From positions 1 to 64,000 of the forward strand of contig JACZUF010000006.1 in assembly GCA_022573285.1 (NCBI GenBank): a stretch of 64,000 nucleotides of DNA, written 5' to 3'. The stretch's first letter is position 1, and each line of letters opens with the position of its first letter. Both the position numbers and the translations under genes were made by a program. Under the pieces are notes generated by a model that made no database searches, was not told the origin of the DNA, and saw nothing but the letters and a program-made list of their open reading frames with translations. The stretch is from Chloroflexota bacterium (GTDB taxonomy: Bacteria > Chloroflexota > Dehalococcoidia > Lucifugimonadales > UBA3495). This document shows, piece after piece, positions 25,433 to 34,640 of the stretch.

Positions 25433-26539
25433 TTGAAGCTGATCGTCATATTTTGTTTGGGGCTGATCTCAGTCTTGGCGGCGGCCTGCGGAGGAGGGGA
25501 GAAGCCCAGACTGGTAACGCCCACGCCCACGCCCACGGCCACGGCAGCGGCCCCGGTTACCCAGCCGCGGCCGACTCCCACAGCGACCACCGCCGTCCCC
25601 GGCTACACCATCGCAGGGTTCGTGTTGGACAGCAGCAATACACTGCTGTTGGGCGGGCAGGTGACCCTGGAACCCTCCGGGAACTCGGCGATCACCGACA
25701 TCGACGGTTTATATGTAATCACCGGCGTCCCGGATGGCGAGTATCTGGTGTCGATAACTCCGAAATGTGTGGCGTATGGCTGTTATGTGGCCCAGGTGCT
25801 GGTTGTTTCTGGCAGCGACATACTGGAGTTCAACCTAGCCCCACTCCCGGCTTCGCTGTTGCGCGGCGGTCCGGCGGCGGCCAGGTCCGTGTTAGACGGT
25901 TCGATGACGTTGGACCAAGTAGAGTTTCCGGGGGACAATCTCCTCTTGATCAGCCCCAATGATCTGCAACCCGGCGAGTCGGCGCAGATCGTTCTGGCCG
26001 CCCCCGAGTGCATCAGGTGCGCCCCATTGTTGGCGGTGGATTCTCCTGTGGCGTGGTCGTTGGCGCCGGGTGAGGGCGCCGGTATCGACTCGGAAACCGG
26101 CCTATTGTCCATCGACGCCGCCACACCTACAGGATCCGTCTTCACGGTGACCGCCGACGTTGGGGAAGGGCAGTATTCGGTCTCGGCGGAGGTCAATGTC
26201 TATTCTGCCGAGGAGAACCCATTGGCCGGGGTCTGGAGGGAAAAGCAGACCGGGAACATCAACCAGCTTCTGCTAACGGCCGGCGGTGAATTCGCGGTGA
26301 CGGTCAATCCCTTCGAGCATTACCAAGACTATTGGGGCACCTACACCTTCGATTTGAACACAGGCGCCATCGAGCTCACGGCGACCGGCGCCAACCAAGC
26401 GGCCCCCGGTTCCCAGGGAACGGGCACTTTCGCCATCGACGGAAGCGGAGCTTTATCCCTTATCGGAATCTGCCTCGGGGAGTGGGACGACTCCACCCAA
26501 TCACTGGCGATGAACTGCGGACACGAATTCGAGAGATAA
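25433..26539 (+). CDS. Probable lipoprotein with carboxypeptidase-regulatory-like domain
   Basis: A 368-residue protein. It begins MKLIVIFCLGLISVLAAACGGG, a signal peptide with a lipobox-like LAAAC, followed by a Thr-Pro/Ala spacer typical of surface lipoproteins. Residues about 57-112 resemble a CarboxypepD_reg beta-sandwich (GFVLDSSNTLLLGGQVTLE, then DGLYVITGVPDGEYLVSI). The rest is beta-rich without a family I recognise; the C-terminal ~90 residues (GVWREKQTGNINQLLLTAGG) look like a lipocalin-like strand pattern. The start is TTG with AGGAAG 6 bases upstream. The role is unknown, but the protein is exported. Confidence 0.75.
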   Translation: MKLIVIFCLGLISVLAAACGGGEKPRLVTPTPTPTATAAAPVTQPRPTPTATTAVPGYTIAGFVLDSSNTLLLGGQVTLEPSGNSAITDIDGLYVITGVPDGEYLVSITPKCVAYGCYVAQVLVVSGSDILEFNLAPLPASLLRGGPAAARSVLDGSMTLDQVEFPGDNLLLISPNDLQPGESAQIVLAAPECIRCAPLLAVDSPVAWSLAPGEGAGIDSETGLLSIDAATPTGSVFTVTADVGEGQYSVSAEVNVYSAEENPLAGVWREKQTGNINQLLLTAGGEFAVTVNPFEHYQDYWGTYTFDLNTGAIELTATGANQAAPGSQGTGTFAIDGSGALSLIGICLGEWDDSTQSLAMNCGHEFER

Positions 26540-26666
26540 CCAGCCGGGCCGGACCACCTACAGCTCCAGGAACGGACTCCCCATCAGAGCGTTGGTCACC
26601 GTCCGCACCTTGGGAAACCAGCCTGCGGCACGCCGGCGCTACCGGCCCGCAGTCAACCGGCCCCCT

Positions 26667-27407
26667 CTAAACGCGGCGAGCCGCCGCCGGGCTGGCGAAG
26701 GACGCGGGCGACGGCTGGAAGAGCCAGACCTCGGTCTGGGACGGCAGGCCCTGGGGCGAGAAAATGGCGGTGTGGCCGTCCAGCCGCTTGACCCTTGGCT
26801 GGGTGGCCAGCCAGCCATCGGGAGGCTCCAGACCGGTATCGCCGGCCATCAACCCCGGTATCTGATAATGCATCGGAATCACCACCCGGGGTTCCAGCCG
26901 CTGGATTAGAGAGTCAACCTCTTCGTATTTCAAAAGATGTTTGGAGTCGTCGACGGTGACCAGCAGCACGTCGATTTCGCCGATGGAACGGGCCACGTCC
27001 GCCGGCCAGTCGGCCCGGTTGTCGCCCAGGTGCAGGAAGCTGACGCCGCCGGTCTCGAGCCGGAACATCACGTTGGGGAACTCACGCAGCCGCGACGCCC
27101 CTGAGTGCAGGTCCAGCACACCCCGGACGGTCAGGTCCCGGTTGGCGAACTCCCCCGGCATCCGGACCAGGGACGCCCCCTCCGGCAGCCGCTCGGCGGC
27201 GTCGTGGTCGAAATGGGCGTGGGTGATCAGGCCCAGGTCGCACTCCACGTCGGGAAAAATCCGGTTGAACCAGTACCGTTCGGCTATGTTGCGGTAGGGG
27301 TCGGCCAACACCGTGAGTCCGGCCTCGGTCCGCCACTGAAAGGCGCAGTGGCCGTAGTAGGTCAGCGTGAGAGGGCCGTTGGGCTGGGAACCGGACGCCG
27401 CGGACAT
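26667..27407 (-). CDS. Metallo-beta-lactamase-fold hydrolase (UlaG-like)
   Basis: A 246-residue protein with the metal motif THAHFDHDAAERLP, the start LTYYGHCAFQWRTEAGLTVLADPY (typical of UlaG/YtkL-like L-ascorbate-6-P lactonase relatives), LHLGDNRAD and a final IPMHYQIPG His. It should be a soluble zinc or manganese hydrolase of unknown substrate. It stands alone, divergent from the DUF2851 gene. Confidence 0.88.
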   Translation of the reverse strand: MSAASGSQPNGPLTLTYYGHCAFQWRTEAGLTVLADPYRNIAERYWFNRIFPDVECDLGLITHAHFDHDAAERLPEGASLVRMPGEFANRDLTVRGVLDLHSGASRLREFPNVMFRLETGGVSFLHLGDNRADWPADVARSIGEIDVLLVTVDDSKHLLKYEEVDSLIQRLEPRVVIPMHYQIPGLMAGDTGLEPPDGWLATQPRVKRLDGHTAIFSPQGLPSQTEVWLFQPSPASFASPAAARRV

Positions 27408-27538
27408 CGCAGGACCTCGAATCAGGATGGACTGTCATTCTAGCGGAGGCGGTGTACCAGCGCCATCGGATGGCAGGCTGTCGGCGCTAATCCAAAATTG
27501 GTAATATATATCATCGTGTTGGTAATAGAACAGGGGAA

Positions 27539-28876
27539 TTGGGAGCAGTGACAGTGTACCCGGCGGGGCTGACTGTAAACTCCCGGCGGCTGGTTTCCGA
27601 GGGGACGAAGAGAAGGATACCCGAGCGGCTTTTGGCCAAACTCTGGAAGGAACGGGCCGCCCGGCAGACCGGCCTGCGCACGGAAGCCGGCCAGCGGCTG
27701 CGGGTGGTCTATCCGGGCCGCCTGGGCACCGCCGCCGGTCCGGACTTCCGGGACGCGCTGTTGGAAGTGGAAGGTCTGGGCCTGGTCCGGGGCGACGTGG
27801 AACTGCACATCAGACAGTCGGATTGGGACTCCCACGGACACGGCGGAGACCCCAACTACAACGGCGTGGTGGTCCACGGGGCGCTGGAGGTGCACTCGGA
27901 GGAGACCCGCCTGCAGAGCGGTGGCCAGGCGCCGGTGGTCGACCTACGGGCGCTGCTGGAAGAGGGGCCGGGAGGCGGCCATCCCCTGGACCTCTGGCAG
28001 GTCTTGGCCCGTAGGGGGTTTCCCAAACCGGGGTCGATGGACGAGGCCGGGGAGATCTTGGACCGGGCCGGCGACCTGCGGTTTCAACTCAAGTCCCGCT
28101 GGCTTGCGGAGTGTATCCGGGCCGATGGGCCGGACCAGGCGTTGTACCAGGCCCTGATGGAGGGGCTGGGTTATGGCAGCAACCGGCGTCCCTTCATCGA
28201 ACTGGCCTTCCGGGCGCCGTACCGGGCGGTGGCGCAAGCCGCCACACTGCTTACACCGGGGGAGCGGTTGCCGGCTATCCGTGGTTGGCTTGGCGCTTGC
28301 TCGGGGTTGGACGTCTCAGAATCAACGCGCCCGTCCGAACCGCGGCGCCCGAAAAACACCGGTCCGGCCATGAACCGCCCGAAGGGTTTCGGCCCGGCCA
28401 TGAATCACGGAGAGTGGCGGCTGTTCCGGGTCCGGCCCGCCAATCACCCGCGGCGTCGGATCGCGGGGGCAGCTATTATTCTGGACCGTTTTCTGGAGTT
28501 GGGTCTGGCAGCGGGGCTGGGCGAAGTGGTCGCCAAGGCTGCCGATGGAAAGGGGGTTTGGCCGGCCAAACTGACCGCTGCGCTCGGCGCCGGCAGCCCG
28601 GACGGCCCGGCGTACGTAGGTTCGGGGCGGGCGAGGGACCTGGCCGTTAACGCGGTCCTGCCCTTCATGCACGCCTGGGCGGAGGTGAGCGGCCAAGGGC
28701 CTGGGCCGGCCGTTTCCGCAGCCGTTTACCACCGGTTTCCTCGGCTCACGGACAACGGACTGACCCGGGAGATGACGGAGCAACTACTGCCCGCCCGGTG
28801 GCGTGGGGCCGTCGCCGGCGCCCGGCGTCAGCAGGGGTTGCTGCACCTGTCCGCGCTCCTGAAGGGGTCCCACTAA
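27539..28876 (+). CDS. DUF2851 family protein
   Basis: A 445-residue protein with the DUF2851 pattern: RIPERLLAKLWKERAAR, LRVVYPGRLGTAAGPDFRDALL, then GDVELHIRQSDWDSHGH and NYNGVVVHG. The D/E-x-H residues resemble a nuclease-like active site, but no function is established. A short internal duplication (GPAMNRPKGFGPAMNHG near residue 275-291) looks like a local repeat. The nearest upstream gene is divergent. Confidence 0.85.
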   Translation: MGAVTVYPAGLTVNSRRLVSEGTKRRIPERLLAKLWKERAARQTGLRTEAGQRLRVVYPGRLGTAAGPDFRDALLEVEGLGLVRGDVELHIRQSDWDSHGHGGDPNYNGVVVHGALEVHSEETRLQSGGQAPVVDLRALLEEGPGGGHPLDLWQVLARRGFPKPGSMDEAGEILDRAGDLRFQLKSRWLAECIRADGPDQALYQALMEGLGYGSNRRPFIELAFRAPYRAVAQAATLLTPGERLPAIRGWLGACSGLDVSESTRPSEPRRPKNTGPAMNRPKGFGPAMNHGEWRLFRVRPANHPRRRIAGAAIILDRFLELGLAAGLGEVVAKAADGKGVWPAKLTAALGAGSPDGPAYVGSGRARDLAVNAVLPFMHAWAEVSGQGPGPAVSAAVYHRFPRLTDNGLTREMTEQLLPARWRGAVAGARRQQGLLHLSALLKGSH

Positions 28877-28908
28877 TGGGCCCACTGAAGACCGGTGTTA
28901 TTTAGACG

Positions 28909-29253
28909 TTAGCTGGGGTCGGCCAGGGGGATGGCCAGGGAGGCCCGTGGGGTGTCGCCCAGGCTCCGTGCGATGTGGCCGTGGCCGGACAGGTCCTCGG
29001 CCACCAGGATGTCTCCCGGCTCCAGTTGCACCTTGGTCCCATCGGCGGTCTCGAACTCGGCGGTGCCCGATAGGTTGACCACGTACTGACGCCGGGGGGC
29101 GTTGTGGTAGTCGGAGAAGGACGGGGACGGGCGCAGGCCCAGAGTGATGTCGCCGGCGCCCAGCCGGTTGACGATTTTGGCCATCTCTTCCGGGGTGACA
29201 TCCTCGAAATGGGACTCGCCGTCGTCTCCGGAATATACTCGTATAATTTTCAT
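28909..29253 (-). CDS. Small cupin-like protein, copy 1 of 4 (DYH type)
   Basis: A 114-residue single-domain cupin. The N-terminus MKIIRVYSGDDGESHFEDV and the core FSDYHNAPRRQYVVNLSG, then EPGDILVAEDLSGHGH, recur in the three genes upstream. His residues in DYH and GHGH could bind one metal. It shares most of its sequence with the 29324-29665 gene. The start has AAGGAG 7 bases upstream. The function is not known; single cupins of this size can be isomerases, dioxygenases or sensors. Confidence 0.82.
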   Translation of the reverse strand: MKIIRVYSGDDGESHFEDVTPEEMAKIVNRLGAGDITLGLRPSPSFSDYHNAPRRQYVVNLSGTAEFETADGTKVQLEPGDILVAEDLSGHGHIARSLGDTPRASLAIPLADPS

Positions 29254-29323
29254 AGCTGACTCCTTAATCGGGGAAATGAGGGGTTTTAATGGCCTTTATC
29301 AGGCGTTGCTCCGGCGCCTGGGG

Positions 29324-29665
29324 TTACGCCTCCGCCAGAGGCACGGCTAATATATAGCGTTGACCTTCTCCCAGCCCCCGTGCGATATGGCCGTGGCCGC
29401 TCAGGTCCTCGGCCACCAGGATGTCTCCGGGGCCCAATCGGCGTTTGGTCCCGTCGGCGGTCTCGTACTCGGCGGTGCCCAGCAGATGCAACACGTACTG
29501 ACGCCGGGGGGCGGTGTGGTAATCGGAGAAGGAGGGCGACTGGCGGGCGTTCAGTTGGATGTCCCCCTCGCCCAGCCGCTTGGCGATGGCCACCATCTCC
29601 TCCGGGGTGACGTCCTCGAAATGGGACTCGCCGTCGTCGCCGGCAAACACTCGAACGATCTGCAT
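29324..29665 (-). CDS. Small cupin-like protein, copy 2 of 4 (DYH type)
   Basis: A 113-residue paralog of the downstream gene: MQIVRVFAGDDGESHFEDVTPEE at the start, FSDYHTAPRRQYVLHLLG in the core and GPGDILVAEDLSGHGH near the end. It differs mainly in the first helix and the last strand. It is clearly a tandem duplicate, with about 70 bases between the two. Confidence 0.82.
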   Translation of the reverse strand: MQIVRVFAGDDGESHFEDVTPEEMVAIAKRLGEGDIQLNARQSPSFSDYHTAPRRQYVLHLLGTAEYETADGTKRRLGPGDILVAEDLSGHGHIARGLGEGQRYILAVPLAEA

Positions 29666-29759
29666 GTAAAGACCCTCTTAAAATTCCGTTGAGTTCCTGT
29701 GCCTGGAATCAAGGTTAATCATCCACAGACGCTGTAAGGCACTAAACGCGGTTGCACCG

Positions 29760-30098
29760 CTAGTCTGCTAGGGGGATGGTGCAGGTCACGCAGGGAACGG
29801 TCCCGGGGGTCTTGGTGGTGTGACCCTGGCCGGTGGTGTCCTCGACCAGGCGGGCGTCGCCGGGGCCGAAGAGGTGGGTGGAGCCGTCGCCCAGGCCGAT
29901 CTCGATCTGTCCGGAAAGGCAGATCACGTACTGGCGGCGTGGGGCCGGGTGCCAGTCGATGAAGCGGCCGGGCTCGTTCTCCCGGAAGGTTATGGAGGTG
30001 GTTTTCACCGCGTCGGCCAACTCGGGGTGGGTGGCCAGGCTGGTCTCCTCGATGTGGGTCTGGCCGTCGTCGCCGGTGTACATTCGGTAGATGCCCAT
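29760..30098 (-). CDS. Small cupin-like protein, copy 3 of 4 (DWH type)
   Basis: A 112-residue paralog of a second subtype: MGIYRMYTGDDGQTHIEE, FIDWHPAPRRQYVICLSG in place of the DYH core, and GPGDARLVEDTTGQGH. It lacks one His of the GHGH motif, so metal binding may differ from copies 1 and 2. Its C-terminal part has the Cys pair CVTC. Confidence 0.8.
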   Translation of the reverse strand: MGIYRMYTGDDGQTHIEETSLATHPELADAVKTTSITFRENEPGRFIDWHPAPRRQYVICLSGQIEIGLGDGSTHLFGPGDARLVEDTTGQGHTTKTPGTVPCVTCTIPLAD

Positions 30099-30128
30099 TT
30101 CGTCTCTCCCTTGCTTCGCGTTGGGTTA

Positions 30129-30464
30129 TTAGGTCAGGGGTATGACTGCGGTGATGCTGGGCTCGCCGCCCGGCACCAGGGTGGTGTGTCCCTTGCCGGT
30201 GGTGTCCTCCACCAGGCGGGCGTCTCCCGGCACGAAGCGGTGGGTGGCGCCGTCCTCCAGGCCGATCTCGATGATGCCCGAGAGGGAGATGATGTACTGC
30301 CGCCGGGGCGCGGGATGCCAGTCGATGAAGTGGCCGGGCGCCCACTCCCGGAAGGCGATGTCCTGGGTGGCGATGGGCGAGGTCAACTCCGGGTGGGCCG
30401 ACAGGTCCAGTTCCTCGATATGGCTCTTGCCGTCGGCGCCGGTGTACATCCTAAATATTCCCAT
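30129..30464 (-). CDS. Small cupin-like protein, copy 4 of 4 (DWH type)
   Basis: I place the start at the ATG at 30464 (MGIFRMYTGADGKSHIEE) with GGAG 8 bases upstream; the longer open frame is not homologous to its sisters. The 111-residue protein has FIDWHPAPRRQYIISLSG and VPGDARLVEDTTGKGH, matching copy 3. All four genes are on one strand over 1.6 kb, and this copy is the first transcribed. Confidence 0.8.
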   Translation of the reverse strand: MGIFRMYTGADGKSHIEELDLSAHPELTSPIATQDIAFREWAPGHFIDWHPAPRRQYIISLSGIIEIGLEDGATHRFVPGDARLVEDTTGKGHTTLVPGGEPSITAVIPLT

Positions 30465-30596
30465 GGGTTGTCTCCAAGGCGGTGCAGCCGCCCTCTTATG
30501 GTGGGGACCGTGGGACCGCCGATGGTTGGCATCGGCACACACTCTAATACCTGAGGCAGGTTTGGGCAATATCTGATTGCACAAACTCTTCTGACC

Positions 30597-31481
30597 CTAG
30601 CCGGACATCCGGGCCGGCGGGCCCAGGAACACCGGGGCGTAGAGCCAGCCCTCCAGGCGGGCGGTGGCCAGCTCGTTCTCATCTGGATTTGGAGTCCCGC
30701 CGCGTTGGGTGGCGTCGCCGGGCCCGTCTTGAGGCAGCCGGAACAGGCCCTGGTCCCGGACCCAGAGACAGGCTGCCACCGCGGCCACCACCGAGTCCAG
30801 GCAGTCGTCATTCCCAATGCAACAATCATTGAACTGGACCAGGTTGGCAATTGTAACTCCGGAACGGATATCCAGGCCGTCCAGGATCTGCCGCCGAAGT
30901 AGAAAGGACTGTTGCCCTTTCTTATAGCCCTTGAAGGGCAGGCCGAAGGCTCGAAGGGCCGCGCCGGGCATGGATTCCAGCAGCACCGGTCCGGTGCGGC
31001 CCCGGCCGGGGAGGGGCGGCGCCCGGCAACCCGCCCGCCACAGGCCGTCCAGCATCTGCATGCCCCGAAAGGTCATGGGCACCATGTTGGGGTTGGTCTT
31101 GTGGAGGCAGGAGTAGCACTCGGGGAAATAGAGGTCCCCCCGGCGCAGGGGCTCGCCGTGGCCGGCCACGAAGCCGTCCCGCAGGGACATGAATTCTTCG
31201 AAATCCATCGCAGCGGCTGCTTCCCAGAGTTCGGGCATTTCACCGGCACCGGGCAGCCACCTTTCGGCAAATTCTTTGGGCACGGAGAAGGGAAAGTCCA
31301 GGGCGGCCACCGCTGTCCCCGGCAGGGACGCAAGCAGGCCGGCCAACCCGGCGCGGGACAGGGGCTCGCAGTATTCCAGCGTGAGAACGCCGCCGTTCAG
31401 AACTCCCTGGGTCACCCAGGTGTTTTTGTCGGCCTTGGCGCCGCTGAAGTCCACGCCTAGGATGGGGATACCGCCGGTCAC
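30597..31481 (-). CDS. DUF429 family protein
   Basis: A 294-residue protein beginning GVDFSGAKADKNTWV, with LDFPFSVPKEFAERW and FNDCCIGNDDCLDSVVAAVAA, the signature of DUF429 (RNase-H-like fold, predicted nuclease). The ECYSCLHKTNPN segment has a Cys pair. The function is unproven. It is divergent from the PEP-mutase-family gene and not obviously linked to the cupins. Confidence 0.82.
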   Translation of the reverse strand: MTGGIPILGVDFSGAKADKNTWVTQGVLNGGVLTLEYCEPLSRAGLAGLLASLPGTAVAALDFPFSVPKEFAERWLPGAGEMPELWEAAAAMDFEEFMSLRDGFVAGHGEPLRRGDLYFPECYSCLHKTNPNMVPMTFRGMQMLDGLWRAGCRAPPLPGRGRTGPVLLESMPGAALRAFGLPFKGYKKGQQSFLLRRQILDGLDIRSGVTIANLVQFNDCCIGNDDCLDSVVAAVAACLWVRDQGLFRLPQDGPGDATQRGGTPNPDENELATARLEGWLYAPVFLGPPARMSG

Positions 31482-31600
31482 GGGCGCTCCAACTGGGCTG
31501 TGTTAGAATGGGCCGGAATTTCCGCCCCTCCGATTCGAGTCCGACCACGGGTTGAATGGGTTTGGAGCGGGCACGAACTCTGCGGACAAAAAGGTGTTTC

Positions 31601-32461
31601 ATGGACTTTACCACGAGAAGAGAAAGATACCGGGGCATACTGGCCGGCGACAAGTGCGTTTACCCCGGATCGGTGTTCGACCCCATATCGGCGCGCATCG
31701 CCGAGGACCTGGGATTCGAGGTCGGCATGTTCGCCGGTTCCATCGCGTCCGGCACCGTGCTGGGCGCTCCGGACCTGATAGTTCTCACTCTCACCGAATT
31801 TGCCCAGCAGATCCACCGCATCTGCCGCGCCGGCGACCTCAGTCTCATGGTGGACGCCGACCACGGGTACGGCAACGCCCTGAACGTGATGCGGACGGTG
31901 GAGGAGTTGGAGACCGCCGGAGTTGCGGCGCTGACCATCGAGGACACAGTGTTGCCCCGGACCTTCGGCGGTGGCAAAGACGCCGTGCTGCCCATCGACG
32001 AGGGCGTGGGCAAGATGAAGGCGGCATTGGCGGCGCGCCGCGACCCTAAGATGGTGGTGGCCGGACGCACCAGCGCCCTGCGGATCACCGACCTAGCCGA
32101 CACCATCAAGCGGGCCAAGGCCTACGAACAGGCCGGCGTCGACGCCGTATTCCTGGCCGGCGCCTCGACCAAGGCCGAGGTGGAAGCCGTTAGCTCGGAG
32201 CTAAAAATCCCGCTGCTCCTGGGCGGCACCACCGGCGAGCTGGCCGACCGGGACTACCTGGGCTCGGTGGGAGTGAGGGTCGCGTTGCAAGGCCACCTGC
32301 CGTTCGCCGCCGCCGTCAAGGCGGTTTACGACACCCTGAAAGCCCTGCGCGACGGCGTGCCCCCCGCCGACCTGCGTCCCCAGTTGGCCACCTCGGAACA
32401 GATGGACCAGTTCACCCGCAAGGCCGACTACGCCAAGTGGACTTCAAATTTCCTTAACTGA
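31601..32461 (+). CDS. Isocitrate lyase / PEP mutase family enzyme (oxaloacetate decarboxylase or methylisocitrate lyase-like)
   Basis: The start is set at the ATG at 31601 with AAGGTG 5 bases upstream, giving 286 residues. The protein has the alpha/beta-barrel pattern CVYPGSVFDPISARIAEDLGF, MVDADHGYGNALNV (metal Asp), LTIEDTVLP and VAGRTSAL. It lacks the KKCGH motif of true isocitrate lyases, so it is closer to the PEP-mutase-superfamily lyases and decarboxylases. The exact reaction cannot be called from sequence alone. Confidence 0.85.
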   Translation: MDFTTRRERYRGILAGDKCVYPGSVFDPISARIAEDLGFEVGMFAGSIASGTVLGAPDLIVLTLTEFAQQIHRICRAGDLSLMVDADHGYGNALNVMRTVEELETAGVAALTIEDTVLPRTFGGGKDAVLPIDEGVGKMKAALAARRDPKMVVAGRTSALRITDLADTIKRAKAYEQAGVDAVFLAGASTKAEVEAVSSELKIPLLLGGTTGELADRDYLGSVGVRVALQGHLPFAAAVKAVYDTLKALRDGVPPADLRPQLATSEQMDQFTRKADYAKWTSNFLN

Positions 32462-33068
32462 TTCCTGGCTTGGTTGATTACCGGAAGCCGCTGCGCGGCG
32501 ATACCGGCGGCAGCCCTGCCTCGATCCAGGAAATCTGCCCATAATCGGAGCTTACCTCCTGGTCAACCTGGGGTGCCCGCCGGATCCGAATGCCAAGCGG
32601 TGAAAAGCCGCGCCTTTTTCGCCCCAACCCCGGTGCCGGGGCCCTACACGCGCCGCCGGGTTGTGGCCGAGCAGCCCCGGCGAATGCCCACTACGCTGCG
32701 GGGTTTGCCCTTGCTGCTGGGCGCTGAGGGGATGGATGCAGTTGAGACGACTGTCTGGATGTGGGCATGGTGATCTTGATGTACCGGAACGTGGACAAGG
32801 AAGAAGCCTGCGTCGATGCCGAGGCGGGCTTACCGGTCATCTCCCCGGACCCCATCCCAGGAGAATATTGGGGTTGCCGCCAATCGCCGATCGGCTGAAC
32901 ATGCCGAGAAAACTTCCCGGCTAGACTTCTCTTGTTCCTCCGGATTCCACAACTTCACCGGCGGCGAATTGTGGGGTACACTAGGGCCTCAGACCAGCCG
33001 GCGCTTCACATTGCAAGCCCGGAACCGCGAGGCCGGTCGTGAGCAAAGCCTATCTCAGGAGTACCGCC
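32462..33068. other. 600-base stretch without a convincing gene
   Basis: Between the PEP-mutase-family gene and the VOC gene I find only short open frames with no family resemblance, including one at 32816-33322 that overlaps the VOC gene in another frame. The only strong signal is AGGAG at 33057-33061, the ribosome-binding site of the VOC gene. It may hold its promoter or a decayed gene. Confidence 0.45.
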
Positions 33069-33461
33069 GTGAAGATTGCTTTAAACCACCTTCATTTCCG
33101 CAGCGAAGACCCCGACGCAGCCGCCAAGTGGTATTGCGACAATTTCGGCGCCGAGATCACCTCGGAGCGCCCACTCTCCACCACCAAGTCCATCCAGCTC
33201 GAGTTGAACGGCGAGCACATCATGACCATCTCCGGCCGCGCCGAGGGCGAGGACCCGGTCGCCGGATCCACCGACCCCCGCTACGGGTTGGACCACTTCG
33301 GGTTCGAGACCGACGACCTTGAGCAATTAGCGGCCGGCTTGAAGGCCAACGGCGTGAAGTTCAACTGCGAGCCCTGGACCATGCCCTCCGGTTCCATGGT
33401 CGCCTTCGTGGTGGCCCCCGACGAAGTGTCGGTGGAGCTGATCCAACGCCCCACCGGCTAG
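33069..33461 (+). CDS. VOC superfamily (glyoxalase/bleomycin-resistance-like) protein
   Basis: The start is GTG at 33069 with AGGAG 7 bases upstream, giving 130 residues; an earlier GTG at 33039 is open but poorly placed. The fold pattern is two beta-alpha-beta-beta-beta units: LNHLHFRSEDPDAAAKWY and YGLDHFGFETDDLEQL, with H in each and a final Glu in SVELIQRP as possible metal ligands. Substrate unknown. Confidence 0.85.
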   Translation: MKIALNHLHFRSEDPDAAAKWYCDNFGAEITSERPLSTTKSIQLELNGEHIMTISGRAEGEDPVAGSTDPRYGLDHFGFETDDLEQLAAGLKANGVKFNCEPWTMPSGSMVAFVVAPDEVSVELIQRPTG

Positions 33462-33519
33462 CCGGCCTTTCCAGCCGCCCAGCCGCCTAGCCGTCTGACC
33501 GGTCTAAACGGGTAGCCAG

Positions 33520-34380
33520 CTAGTCGGGGGCGATGCCGTCGAAGAAGTCTTCGGGGACGGTCTCTCCGGGGGCCACACCGGGCTGAGCGCGGATGTAATA
33601 TTCCCGGCCCAGGACCCACGCGGCCACATCCCTGGGCACCCGGTGGTAGGGCCAGTCCGGGGCGACCTGCGTCCGGTGACACATGATGCAGGCCATCTTG
33701 GTCTCAAGTTGGGCCGACAGGTCCAGCGCGAGATGTATATCCTCCGGGGGAACGCCGTGGTCCAGTTGGCCGGGGCTGGGCAAGGGGAAATCGATCCCGG
33801 CCGCCCGCAACCGGTTGGCCCATTCCAGCCGAAAGCCCTTGGGGCGCGCGCTATAAAAGAGCCTCTGGGGCGTGTGCGGCTTCAACCCACCGGTTAACTG
33901 TTCGGGGAAAGCCGCCGGGTCCGGGGCCAGCTTGAAGGCCCGGGCTGTGTGTTTGGACACGGCGATGTGGTCCGGGTGGCCGTAGAGCCCCCCGGGTTCG
34001 AAGGTGAGCACCACCTGGGGCCGGAACTCCCTTATCTCCCGCACCAACTGCCCCACCACCTCGTCTTCGGGGGCGTTGATGTAGGCCCGCGGGTGATCGT
34101 TGGCGGCCCAGCCGGCCATGCCCGAGTCACGGTACTCTAACTGGGCGTAGCTCTCCAGTCTCAGTGCCCGCACGGCGCAGGCAAGCTCGATGCGCCGGAT
34201 GTCTCCCAGGGTCTCTCTGGTGGCGGCCCCTTCCTGCCGGATCTCCCCCTCTTCGCCCAGGGTGGCGGTGACCAGGCGCACCTGCCGCCCCTCCGCCACG
34301 TTGTGGGCCAGCAGGCCCCCGACGGGGAAAGCCTCGTCGTCCGGGTGGGCCAAGCAGGCTAAAAGGCGAAGTCCAGGCAT
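33520..34380 (-). CDS. PIG-L/LmbE family deacetylase
   Basis: A 286-residue protein with the zinc motif AHPDDEAFPVGG near the N-terminus, LVTATLGEEGEIRQEG, and GHPDHIAVSKHT near residue 145, the usual three zinc ligands of N-acetylglucosaminyl-type deacetylases (MshB, BshB, Mca). The final ~110 residues match the longer MshB/Mca members. It could deacetylate a glycoside of a thiol cofactor or glycolipid; no thiol-synthesis gene is next to it. Confidence 0.88.
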   Translation of the reverse strand: MPGLRLLACLAHPDDEAFPVGGLLAHNVAEGRQVRLVTATLGEEGEIRQEGAATRETLGDIRRIELACAVRALRLESYAQLEYRDSGMAGWAANDHPRAYINAPEDEVVGQLVREIREFRPQVVLTFEPGGLYGHPDHIAVSKHTARAFKLAPDPAAFPEQLTGGLKPHTPQRLFYSARPKGFRLEWANRLRAAGIDFPLPSPGQLDHGVPPEDIHLALDLSAQLETKMACIMCHRTQVAPDWPYHRVPRDVAAWVLGREYYIRAQPGVAPGETVPEDFFDGIAPD

Positions 34381-34640
34381 CTTTTATCTTCCTTGGTGTT
34401 TATTATTTACCGGTGATTATTCTATCTGATGATTTGGCAGTGTTGTTCGTTGGAGATGGACCCATGGAAACCCGGCTGCGCCGGCTGTGCCGGTTTGACA
34501 GCCCAAAGGGCGGCATTTACAATCCGCCCGGTACAGATTGATTTTCAGACTGGGGTTCACGAGGTGGAATATAGGCGTTAAAAAGCCTTTCCACCGATCC
34601 ATTCCGCACCCGTGTCAGAGGGTGCGCCGGTGAGGTCGTC

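Noticed and set aside
32816-33322. 168-codon plus-strand ORF upstream of and across the VOC gene
   Set aside because: It overlaps the VOC gene in another frame and has low-complexity Arg/Pro-rich translation typical of high-GC shadows.
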